A stretch of DNA of 64,000 bases from Nocardia uniformis NBRC 13702. GTDB lineage: Bacteria > Actinomycetota > Actinomycetes > Mycobacteriales > Mycobacteriaceae. How positions within the stretch are numbered: the stretch's first letter is position 1; every line of letters begins with the position of its first letter. The translations under genes and the position numbers were made by a program. Below are positions 50,642 to 58,396 of the stretch, one piece after another. Location of the stretch: positions 1 to 64,000 of the forward strand of contig NZ_BDCE01000039.1 in NCBI RefSeq assembly GCF_001613345.1, in the 5' to 3' direction. The notes under the pieces are model-generated. The model was given only the letters and a program-made list of their open reading frames with translations. It did no database searches and was not told the origin of the DNA.

Positions 50642-52176
50642 GCGAACACCTCGTCGCCGTCGCGGAAACCACCAAGCTGGCCCGCGTCCTCGGCATCACC
50701 GACGCCACCGAACTCGACTTCCTCGTCGACCTCCCACCCGCCGCCCTCCGCGAATTCCGCGAACGCGCCACCGACCTCCTCTTCGACCGCGACGCCAAAC
50801 GCCTCAAAGGCATCGCCGCCGCCAGCACAATGGTCCCCGTCTCCATCAGCGCCAAAGTCGCCGAACGCGCCTTCGGACCCGTCCTCTGCGCCGCCACCGC
50901 CAGCACCGTCGACCCCCGACGCGCCATCGACATCGCCAAAGCACTCCCCGCACGCTTCCTCGCCGAATGCGCCGTCCAACTCGACCCACGCCGCACCGCC
51001 GACATCATCAGCGCCGTACCACCCACCATGGTCGCCGACGTCGCCCGCGAACTCCTCGCCCGCGGTGACCACATCACCATGGGCCGCTTCGTCCACGTCG
51101 TCGAAGAACCCGCACTCCGCGCCGCCGCACCCATCATGAGCGACGTCGACCTGCTCCGCATCGGCTTCCTACTCGAAAACAAATCCGCCATCGACAACGT
51201 CCTCCACATCGTCTCCGACCGTGTCGCAGGCGTCATCCGCGCCGCCGCCGAACAACACATGTGGTCCGAAGGCATCGACCTCCTCGACTCCATCGCACCC
51301 CACAACCGCGCCTGGATCGGCGACATCACCGCCGGACTCGGCGGCGACGTCCTCGACGCCCTCATCAACGCCGTCCGCGAACTCGACGCCTGGCCCACCC
51401 TGCTCCCCATCACCAGCGCCATGAGCCACGACAGCCTGCGACTCTTCGCCGAACGCCCCGCCGTCCACGACGAAACCGTCCTCACCGCCATCATGGACAC
51501 CGCCCTGCACCACGGCCAATGGCGCGACCTACTCCCCCTCGCACCACACCTGCCACCGGAACAACTCGCCTTCGTCGCCGCCCGCGTCACCGCCGAATCC
51601 GACGACCGCCTCACCGAACTCATCCGCGAAGCCGACACCGCCGGACTCTGGCACGCCATGCTCCCCCTCGCCCTCGCCATGACCGACGAACACCGCCGCC
51701 GCATGGCCACACTCCCCGTCATGCAGGAACCCGACCTCCTCCGCGCTGTCATCACCAGCACCGCCGAGCACGAACTCTGGTCCCACGCACTCCCCCTCGT
51801 CGACGCCCTCCCCGACACCGCCACACCCACACTCGCCGCCTACATCGGCGACCTCACCCGCGAACACCTCCTCGCCGGACTCCTCGCCGCCTCCCGCAGC
51901 GACAACATCCACACCCTCATCGACATCGCCCTCGCCCAAAACCAAGACGGCCGCACCCGCGTCCTCGAACTCATCGACGACATGGACGACATCGAAGAAT
52001 TCCTCTCCGCCCTCACCCCCGACACCCCCGAAGTCGTATGGGAAGCCCTCATCGCGGTACGCGACGAAATCCCCGCCACACTCCTCGGCCTACTCGCCGA
52101 ACGATCCCGCGAACTCGCCCACGACCACATCGCCACCCAACTCGAACCAGCCACAGCCACAGCCACAGCCGAATAA
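50638..52176 (+). CDS. superhelical repeat protein (MgtE N-domain/HEAT-like)
   Basis: A 512-residue soluble protein built almost entirely of short helical repeats of about 30-50 residues, for example DPRRAIDIAKALPARFLAECAVQLDP, RRTADIISAVPPTMVADVARELL and later copies. The repeats resemble the cytoplasmic N domain of MgtE or HEAT/ARM superhelices, but no membrane part is present, so it is not a transporter. It ends in an ATATATA tail (residues Ala/Thr). Such scaffolds usually bind proteins. It is translationally coupled to the small upstream gene and ends before a strong hairpin. Function unknown. Confidence 0.7.
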   Translation: MSEHLVAVAETTKLARVLGITDATELDFLVDLPPAALREFRERATDLLFDRDAKRLKGIAAASTMVPVSISAKVAERAFGPVLCAATASTVDPRRAIDIAKALPARFLAECAVQLDPRRTADIISAVPPTMVADVARELLARGDHITMGRFVHVVEEPALRAAAPIMSDVDLLRIGFLLENKSAIDNVLHIVSDRVAGVIRAAAEQHMWSEGIDLLDSIAPHNRAWIGDITAGLGGDVLDALINAVRELDAWPTLLPITSAMSHDSLRLFAERPAVHDETVLTAIMDTALHHGQWRDLLPLAPHLPPEQLAFVAARVTAESDDRLTELIREADTAGLWHAMLPLALAMTDEHRRRMATLPVMQEPDLLRAVITSTAEHELWSHALPLVDALPDTATPTLAAYIGDLTREHLLAGLLAASRSDNIHTLIDIALAQNQDGRTRVLELIDDMDDIEEFLSALTPDTPEVVWEALIAVRDEIPATLLGLLAERSRELAHDHIATQLEPATATATAE

Positions 52177-52190
52177 GACTGCACCACAAC

Positions 52191-52229
52191 GTGAATGGGT
52201 CCCGACCAGACTGGTCGGGACCCATTCAC
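52191..52229. terminator. 18-bp perfect hairpin terminator
   Basis: An 18-bp perfect inverted repeat (52191-52208 with 52212-52229) with a 3-base loop begins 14 bases after the repeat-protein stop. It has no T-run, but its position and stability make it the terminator of the operon. Confidence 0.7.
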
Positions 52230-52326
52230 GTCAGCCATCGAGACCCTGAACTATCGCGAAATCTGTCGGCCCCCACCGCTACCCTGCAACCCATCACTTC
52301 CAGGTCGGCTCATGGAGGTCTCGACC

Positions 52327-52650
52327 GTGAAATTCCCCTGCCACAACCCACTATGCCGGAACGGCTGGCACACCACGCCGTACTGCAAGACAGCCCGTTA
52401 CGGCCCCTGGTATCCCGGCAAGGGAAAACGACTACCCACCTACACCGCGACAATCTCCCCACGGTCAGCGTATGCCGCGCCGATCATCCCGCACCCCTCG
52501 CCATGGCCGTCCTCCCCACGCCAACCACCCCAACATCAAGCGCAGCGAAAAACGCCGACGATAGCTCGTCGCCTCGTCCTGAAAAACGTCACAATCCTCG
52601 TCACCCCGCTCCTAGTGCTCGCGATCGTGCTGCTGGTCGCCGCGCTCTAG
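52327..52650 (+). CDS. small tail-anchored membrane protein with Cys-rich N-terminus
   Basis: About 107 residues from GTG 52327 (ATG 52312 adds five). The N-terminus has CHNPLCRNGWHTTPYC, three Cys and one His that could hold zinc, then a Pro-rich linker, and the last 25 residues are one hydrophobic helix (TILVTPLLVLAIVLLVAAL). The N-terminal part should be cytoplasmic. I do not recognise the family. The next gene (SDR) also has a Cys motif at its N-terminal region, but the two are not alike. Confidence 0.5.
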   Translation: MKFPCHNPLCRNGWHTTPYCKTARYGPWYPGKGKRLPTYTATISPRSAYAAPIIPHPSPWPSSPRQPPQHQAQRKTPTIARRLVLKNVTILVTPLLVLAIVLLVAAL

Positions 52651-52732
52651 CAGCCACCGACGGCGCTCATCACGGGCGATGCGACAATAGAGCGTCAACC
52701 ACCCCCCGCACGAAGGAACACCGCACCCTCCG

Positions 52733-54193
52733 ATGGCCGAACACAGCACCACGGAAACACTCTCCGACATCACGGCCATCGACCCCGACGAGCTGGCCAT
52801 CTGCCTGCGCGTCCTCGAACAGGCCGGACAACTCGACAAAGAGCATCCGGACGCGATCACCGTGCAACGCGCCGTCGGCCACCTGTTCAAAATGTTCAAA
52901 CAGCGCCGCCGCATGGCCTCCCGCGAAGCCGTCGCCACCGCCGACCGCCAGGTCATGTCCGCCACCGCCACGGCATCGCCCGATCGCATCGACGACGAGA
53001 CCGCGGGCATCCTGATCAGCTCCAACACCGTCGGCGCCTCCGCGGGCACCCTGCTCAAAGCGCGACCCTGCTACATCTGCAAACAGCGCTACACCCGTGT
53101 CGACGCCTTCTACCACCAACTGTGCCCCGAATGCGCCGCCAAGAGCCACACCAAACGCGACGCCTCCACCGACCTCAGCGGCCGCCGCGCCCTGCTCACC
53201 GGCGGACGCGCCAAAATCGGCATGTACATCGCGCTGCGGCTCCTGCGCGACGGCGCGCACACCACCATCACCACCCGCTTCCCCAACGACGCCATCCGCC
53301 GCTTCACCGCCCAACCCGACAGCGCCGACTGGCTACACCGGCTGCGCATCGTCGGCATCGACCTGCGCGACCCCGCCCAGGTCGTCGCACTCGCCGATGA
53401 CGTTGCCGCCCAAGGTCCGCTCGACATCATCATCAATAACGCGGCCCAGACCGTACGACGCTCCGCGGGCTCCTACAGCGCCCTCGTCGACGCCGAAAAC
53501 GGCCCACTGCCCGCCGGTGAACTACCCGACGTCGTCACCTTCGGCAAGACCATGCAGGCACACCCCACCGCACTCACAGCCTCACTCACTCCCGATCTGA
53601 CCGCCGCCGATATCACCGAACTCGCCCTCGTCGCGGGTTCGGCCACCCCCGACCGCATTTCGCGCGGCGTGGCCATCGACGCGGGCGGCCTGGTACCCGA
53701 CCTCGCCCACACCAACAGCTGGGTGCAAACCGTCGCCGAGGTCGACGCGACCGAACTGCTCGAAGTCCAGCTCTGCAATTCGACCGCGCCATTCCTGCTG
53801 ATCTCGCGTCTGCGCCCCGCCCTGGCCGCCTCACCCGCCCGCCGCAAATACATCGTCAACGTCTCCGCCATGGAGGGCGTCTTCAGCCGCGGATACAAGG
53901 GCCCCGGCCACCCGCACACCAATATGGCCAAGGCCGCGCTGAATATGCTCACCCGCACCAGCGCCCGCGAAATGTTCGAAACCGACGGCATTCTCATGAC
54001 CGCCGTCGATACCGGCTGGATCACCGACGAACGCCCGCACTTCACCAAGGTCCGCCTCGCTGAGGAAGGGTTCCACGCTCCCCTCGACCTCGTCGACGGC
54101 GCGGCCCGCGTATACGACCCGATCGTCCAGGGCGAGGCCGGCACCGATCTCTTCGGAGTCTTCCTCAAGGACTACGAACCGTCCAACTGGTAG
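52733..54193 (+). CDS. zinc-ribbon SDR-family protein with changed active site
   Basis: A 486-residue protein. Residues 1 to about 100 are helical, about 108-140 contain CYICKQRYTRVDAF and LCPECAA (a four-Cys zinc ribbon), and about 148-480 are an SDR Rossmann fold: LTGGRAKIGMYIALRLL (a variant TGxxxGxG), IINNAAQTV (NNAG-like) and VNVSAMEG (Ser). The catalytic YxxxK is replaced: HTNMAKAALNM has Thr where Tyr is expected, with Lys kept. An unusual domain mix for an SDR. It may be a binding protein or use another acid/base. ATG start; a good terminator follows. Confidence 0.8.
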   Translation: MAEHSTTETLSDITAIDPDELAICLRVLEQAGQLDKEHPDAITVQRAVGHLFKMFKQRRRMASREAVATADRQVMSATATASPDRIDDETAGILISSNTVGASAGTLLKARPCYICKQRYTRVDAFYHQLCPECAAKSHTKRDASTDLSGRRALLTGGRAKIGMYIALRLLRDGAHTTITTRFPNDAIRRFTAQPDSADWLHRLRIVGIDLRDPAQVVALADDVAAQGPLDIIINNAAQTVRRSAGSYSALVDAENGPLPAGELPDVVTFGKTMQAHPTALTASLTPDLTAADITELALVAGSATPDRISRGVAIDAGGLVPDLAHTNSWVQTVAEVDATELLEVQLCNSTAPFLLISRLRPALAASPARRKYIVNVSAMEGVFSRGYKGPGHPHTNMAKAALNMLTRTSAREMFETDGILMTAVDTGWITDERPHFTKVRLAEEGFHAPLDLVDGAARVYDPIVQGEAGTDLFGVFLKDYEPSNW

Positions 54194-54205
54194 CCCTCTT
54201 CACCG

Positions 54206-54255
54206 CACAGACAGGAGGGGCCCGAACAGACCCCCTCCTGTCTGTGCGTCTTTTT
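54206..54255 (+). terminator. intrinsic terminator of the SDR gene
   Basis: CACAGACAGGAGGGG (54206-54220) pairs perfectly with 54232-54246; the loop is 11 bases and a T-rich tail with five T (54251-54255) follows. It lies 12 bases after the SDR stop. Textbook form, rare in this GC-rich region. Confidence 0.88.
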
Positions 54256-54669
54256 GTGTCTTGATGGTGTGTGTATTGCCGATTCGAGAGTTGAGTTCTT
54301 TCATAAATAGATGCGCATATTGCCGTATAGATATTGTCATGGCCAAGAGAGCTATGGTCGGGGCTCCGACATGACCGTGTCGGAGCCCCGAGAGTTGCAG
54401 CACCACTGGATCTTTCGCGCATTCCCCCTGCGTAACGCCCCTCCCCCCGCTTTGCGGATAAGTACATTCCGGGGCTTCGCTCCCTCTGACGACCCAGGAG
54501 GCCGGTGCTGCTTCGGCACCGTGGCGGCATTGACCTGCCACTCCCCTGTGTCGATCCATGCGTGCCACGTCCGTCATCACATGTTTTGATGCGCATATCA
54601 GCATGGCGGTATCTGTTCAGGTGCGGGGATAATCGCGATAGCGGGTTACCGCGACCCACAGGAGAGCTC
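54256..54669. other. AT-rich non-coding gap before the O-methyltransferase
   Basis: About 410 bases with no convincing ORF. It has an AT-rich stretch (54258-54345), two copies of GATGCGCATAT (54310-54320 and 54588-54598), a 12-bp hairpin (54360-54371 with 54378-54389, loop TGACCG) and a short GC hairpin (GGTGCTGCTTCGGCACC) near 54502. It may hold the O-methyltransferase promoter and a small RNA; neither is proven. Confidence 0.5.
54360..54389. terminator. 12-bp hairpin in the gap
   Basis: GGGGCTCCGACA pairs perfectly with TGTCGGAGCCCC around a 6-base loop. It could end a short transcript starting in the AT-rich part just upstream. No T-tract. Confidence 0.5.
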
Positions 54670-55428
54670 ATGGGCGGCACAACGATTCGGTGGCTTCTGC
54701 GGGCGGTCGAGACGGCCGTTCGGTTGCCCACCTTCGCTCGCACCGGTCAGTTCGGTGATGGGCGGGAGGCGGCGGTGCGGGATCGGGTGCTCGCACGGAT
54801 ACCGGCCGGAGATCCGGATGCCGTGCTGGCCGCCATGGACGATTTCGCCCGGCACAGCAGCATGTTGGTGAATGTCGGGGATGAGAAGGGGCTGATCCTC
54901 GACGCCGCGGTGTCCAGGACGCGGCCCAAGGTGGTGTTGGAGCTCGGGACCTACTGCGGGTACAGCGCGGTGCGGATGGCTCGTGCACTCCCCCGGAACG
55001 CGCGGTTGGTATCGGTGGAGTTCTGTGCCGACAACGCGCGGGTGGCGCGCGCCATCATCGCGCACGCCGGTCTCGCCGATCGGGTGAGCGTCGTGGTGGG
55101 GACGATCGGCGACGGCGGCGAGACCGTCCAGCGCCTGGTCGACGAGCACCAATTCACGCCCGGGACCGTCGATTTCATCTTCATCGATCACGCCAAGCAG
55201 GCGTACCTGCCCGATCTGAAGACGATTCTGGAGGCCGGCTGGCTGCATCCGGGCACCGTGGTAGTCGCGGACAATGTGCGGATCCCCGGTGCTCCGGCCT
55301 ACCTCGCGTATATGCGCGGGGAGAATGGACGCAGCTGGCGGACCGTGGAGCACCGCACCCACGTCGAGTATCAATCGTTGTTCGCCGATCTCGTGCTCGA
55401 GTCCGAGTACCTGGGCGCACCGGCCTAG
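54670..55428 (+). CDS. O-methyltransferase (COMT-like)
   Basis: 252 residues from ATG 54670, with GGAGAG upstream. A class I SAM fold: VVLELGTYCGYSAVRMARAL (motif I, catechol O-methyltransferase-type), LVSVEFCADNARVARAII (acidic Glu for ribose) and FIFIDHAKQAYLPDL, in which DH...K is the metal/catalytic region of COMT-like enzymes. It resembles the Rv1703c-type methyltransferases of mycobacteria. Substrate probably a catechol-like small molecule. A DUF2784 gene follows 9 bases on in the same direction. Confidence 0.85.
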   Translation: MGGTTIRWLLRAVETAVRLPTFARTGQFGDGREAAVRDRVLARIPAGDPDAVLAAMDDFARHSSMLVNVGDEKGLILDAAVSRTRPKVVLELGTYCGYSAVRMARALPRNARLVSVEFCADNARVARAIIAHAGLADRVSVVVGTIGDGGETVQRLVDEHQFTPGTVDFIFIDHAKQAYLPDLKTILEAGWLHPGTVVVADNVRIPGAPAYLAYMRGENGRSWRTVEHRTHVEYQSLFADLVLESEYLGAPA

Positions 55429-55437
55429 TCTGGAGTC

Positions 55438-55839
55438 ATGCCGTACCGGCTACTGGCCGATATCACCATGCTCGTGCACTTCGTGTTCGTGGCCTATGTG
55501 GTGGTGGGCGGGTTCATCGCCTGGCGGTGGCCGCGCACCATCTGGCTGCACCTGCTCGCGGTCGCCTGGGGATTCGGCACGGTTCTGTTCGCGGTCGACT
55601 GTCCGCTCACCGATCTGGAGAACTGGTCTCGACGACAGGCCGGAAGGGCGGGCCTGCCGCCGAGCGGATTCATCGACCACTACATCACCGGGGTGATCTA
55701 CCCGCGCGACGCGTTGGAATTGGTGCGGCTGCTGGTGGCTGTCTGCGTAGTGCTGTCCTGGGCCGGGCTGTACGTGCTGTCGAGACGGCGGGCCACGAAA
55801 TCGGCTACCGGTCCCACGTTTTCGGGCAGGTCCAGGTAG
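55438..55839 (+). CDS. DUF2784 family membrane protein
   Basis: A 133-residue protein with three to four helices: residues 5-27, 33-53 and 98-116. The signature is visible: DITMLVHFVFVAYVVVGGF, WRWPRTIWLHLLAVAWG, DCPLTDLENWSRRQAG and FIDHYITGVIYP. Members are small inner-membrane proteins of unknown role. Its last about 47 codons overlap the end of the convergent thioesterase gene by 142 bases; conserved family blocks end before the overlap, so its natural tail may be shorter. Confidence 0.85.
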   Translation: MPYRLLADITMLVHFVFVAYVVVGGFIAWRWPRTIWLHLLAVAWGFGTVLFAVDCPLTDLENWSRRQAGRAGLPPSGFIDHYITGVIYPRDALELVRLLVAVCVVLSWAGLYVLSRRRATKSATGPTFSGRSR

Positions 55840-56537
55840 AAGTGGCGGCCGGGGAAGGTGCCGCGGTCGAAATCCCCGGACGTGTACTGGCTCCACTCCC
55901 CCGCCTGCGCCACCGTCGTCGTGGGGTCCTCGGTACTCACCAGAGCCGTGATCGGACAGCGCAGCCGCGGCCCCGGCTGATAGCGATACGTTTCGACGGC
56001 CTGGTAATCGGCACGCACGGCGGGTAGGACGAGTTCGGCGAGGCCGGGTTCGTCGCGCAGCATCTGTACCGCGGCAGCATCGTTGGCGAGGCGCTCCAGA
56101 TCCGCGATCAGGTCGCTATCCGAACCCTGGTGCAGGCGGCCCGGTTCGGCGTAGGCGGGAACCGGTCGACCGGAGACGAAGAGTCGGGCCAGGTCACGGC
56201 CCGCCGCTTCCAGTTGCCGGGCGGTTTCGTAGGCGACGGTCGCGCCCATGCTGTGACCGAAGAGCGCCAGGCGAATTCCGCTGGGCCAGCGCAGTAGGTC
56301 CGCGGCGGCCTGCTCGGCGAGCGTGCAGAGGCTGGTGACGAGCGGGTCACCGAGGCGGTCCTGGCGGCCCGGGTACTGCACGGCGAATACTGCCGTGCCG
56401 GAGCCGAATTCCTGCGCCAGCGCGCGATAGGCGGTCACCGCGCCACCGCCGGGCGGGAAGCAGACCAGCACGGTCCGCGGGACCGGATCGGGCCGCAGCT
56501 GTCGTAGCCAAGCGGTACCGGTGAGATTCGCCACCAA
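55698..56537 (-). CDS. type II thioesterase (alpha/beta hydrolase)
   Basis: A 279-residue alpha/beta hydrolase of the TEII group: LVCFPPGGGAVTAYRALA near the N-terminus, nucleophile Ser96 in LFGHSMGATVAYE, acid D204 in STEDPTTT and His232 in FPGRHFYL. TEII enzymes clear wrong acyl groups from NRPS/PKS carrier domains. No NRPS or PKS gene is in the window, so it works in trans or on another carrier. The final about 26 residues (from STYSPAQDST on) are an unusual Ser/Thr tail encoded inside the overlap with DUF2784. It is divergent from the CoA-transferase gene. Confidence 0.85.
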   Translation of the reverse strand: MVANLTGTAWLRQLRPDPVPRTVLVCFPPGGGAVTAYRALAQEFGSGTAVFAVQYPGRQDRLGDPLVTSLCTLAEQAAADLLRWPSGIRLALFGHSMGATVAYETARQLEAAGRDLARLFVSGRPVPAYAEPGRLHQGSDSDLIADLERLANDAAAVQMLRDEPGLAELVLPAVRADYQAVETYRYQPGPRLRCPITALVSTEDPTTTVAQAGEWSQYTSGDFDRGTFPGRHFYLDLPENVGPVADFVARRLDSTYSPAQDSTTQTATSSRTNSNASRG

Positions 56538-56570
56538 CGAGATTCTCCTTCGCGCAGTACTGTCGGACGG

Positions 56571-57932
56571 GTGGATACGTGTGCAGCGCTGGTCCGCGAC
56601 TACGAGGCCGGGATAGGCGTCACCGCATCGAGTATGCCCGCACCACCGGATCCGGATACCAATCTGGCTGCCACGCTGCCGGTCTGGAGCCTCGCGGGCG
56701 GTGCGGTCGCGGCCTTCGCCGCCGCTACCGATCGCCGCCGTCAGGCCAGCGGGTTCGCGGAGGTGCCGCAGCGTCTGGAACCGGGTCGGGTGGCGGCCGC
56801 GTTCTCGAGTGAGAAGCTATTGCGCATCGACGGCGCGGGGATCGATCAATTCGCCGAGCTGTCCGGGTTCTTCCGTGCCGCCGACGGGTGGGTACGCACG
56901 CACGCCAACTACCCGCATCATCGAACTCGCCTGTTGGAAGCGTTGGCGCTGCCCGCCGATAGTGGGCGCGAGGACCTCGTGGCACGGATCGCCGGACTGC
57001 CCGCCGCCGATATCGAGGCTCGGGCCGATGAATTCGGTGCGATCGCCGTGCGGGTGCGGTCGGAGCAGGAGTGGGCCGACAGCCCGCAGGGGAAGGCCGC
57101 CGCGGCCGGGCCGCTGGTGGCGGTTGACCGGCGCGGGGATCGGGACGAATTCGAAACGGTCGGCGCGGCAACGCAGATGCTGCCGTTGCGCGGCGTGCGA
57201 GTGCTCGACCTGACACGGGTCATCGCCGGACCGGTGGCCACCCGGGCGCTCGCGCTGCTGGGTGCGGATGTGCTGCGGATCGATCCGCCGGGACTACCGG
57301 AAATTCCGTGGCAGTACCTCGACGTCTGTCAGGGCAAACGGTCCACGCTGCTCGACCTGCGCGCCGATCGCGCGGTCTTCGACGAATTGCTGCGCACCGC
57401 CGATGTTCTCGTCACCGGGTATCGACCGGGGGCGCTGGAAGCGGCCGGGTTGGATGCCGCCGGACTGCGGCCCGGGATCGTGCACGCACGGGTCAGTGCC
57501 TGGGGTGAGACGGGGCCGTGGGGTGCACGGCGTGGTTTCGACAGCATTGTGCAGGCCGCCTCGGGGATTTCGCTCATCGAGGGCACGCAACAGCATTCGG
57601 GTGGTGGGTCGCCGGTGGGCGCACTGCCCGCGCAGGCGCTCGATCATGCCAGCGGATATCTACTGGCGGCCGGTGTCGTCGACGCATTGGATGCGCGCGA
57701 GCGTGATGGGGTCGGTCGCGATGTGCGAGTGGCGCTGGCGCGCACCGCATCCTGGTTACTCGACGCGCCTGGCCGGCTCTCCGAGCACGCACCCGCGCGC
57801 CTGCCCACTGTGGACTTCACGGCCGCGCACGACGCGGTCGTCACGGCGGTACCGGCACTCACGGAATATCCCGACTATCCCTGGCCCGCTCCGCCGTACG
57901 GCGGGAACGAGCCCGCCTGGCGGGCCGGCTAG
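56571..57932 (+). CDS. CaiB/BaiF (family III) CoA-transferase
   Basis: 453 residues from GTG 56571. The C-terminal about 260 residues form the family III core: MLPLRGVRVLDLTRVIAGPVATRALALLGADVLRIDPP, LRADRAVFDELLRTADVLVTGYRPGAL and RRGFDSIVQAASGI, with the catalytic Asp at 324. The N-terminal about 195 residues also look like a degenerate CoA-transferase half (EKLLRIDGAGIDQFAELSGFF), giving a pseudo-dimer. It moves CoA between acids; the substrates are unknown. 33 bases from the divergent thioesterase. Confidence 0.85.
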   Translation: MDTCAALVRDYEAGIGVTASSMPAPPDPDTNLAATLPVWSLAGGAVAAFAAATDRRRQASGFAEVPQRLEPGRVAAAFSSEKLLRIDGAGIDQFAELSGFFRAADGWVRTHANYPHHRTRLLEALALPADSGREDLVARIAGLPAADIEARADEFGAIAVRVRSEQEWADSPQGKAAAAGPLVAVDRRGDRDEFETVGAATQMLPLRGVRVLDLTRVIAGPVATRALALLGADVLRIDPPGLPEIPWQYLDVCQGKRSTLLDLRADRAVFDELLRTADVLVTGYRPGALEAAGLDAAGLRPGIVHARVSAWGETGPWGARRGFDSIVQAASGISLIEGTQQHSGGGSPVGALPAQALDHASGYLLAAGVVDALDARERDGVGRDVRVALARTASWLLDAPGRLSEHAPARLPTVDFTAAHDAVVTAVPALTEYPDYPWPAPPYGGNEPAWRAG

Positions 57933-58396
57933 TCGTCGATGCCGCCCCGCGACCGGAACCGGGCGTAGCGACCGGCCGATAACCTATCGGATGCCCCGAT
58001 CTTACTGTGCGGGTATCTTTTTCGCGTTCCCTTCGATCGGGTCCCGTGTCGCTGCGCGGCCGCGTACGCTCGGGATTCTCGGACGGCCGTGCGCCACATC
58101 GGTTGTTGCGATCCATGACCCCTGCCCGCATGTTCCGAGGGCGGGCCATGCGACCGCGAGACCCCGTTGACCAGACTGGACGTCGGCTCCCAACCGGGCC
58201 GTCACCCGGGTGCCAACGCCGGACCGCAACCGGATCACAGGGTGATCAAGATCGTGAACGTGCACCTGTTCATACATCTCGAGATTCCTGAATTTCCAGT
58301 GTCCACCAGGCGTTTGTAGCGTTAATAGATGGGATCCTGAAACCGACATCGTCAGTACCGACAGCCTTGCCGGCGCGGCAGATGGAGGACGTCATC
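57933..58396. other. non-coding gap before the MFS exporter gene
   Basis: About 460 bases between the CoA-transferase and exporter genes. No open frame here has family features or a proper SD on either strand; the AT-richer end (58270-58340) is a plausible promoter region for the exporter gene. Confidence 0.45.

Noticed and set aside
50619..51830. 403-codon minus-strand frame opposite the repeat protein
   Set aside because: Ser/Arg/Met-rich shadow produced by C-ending codons of the real gene.
50638..52176. MgtE Mg2+ transporter
   Set aside because: Only the N-domain-like helical repeats are present; there are no CBS domains or membrane helices.
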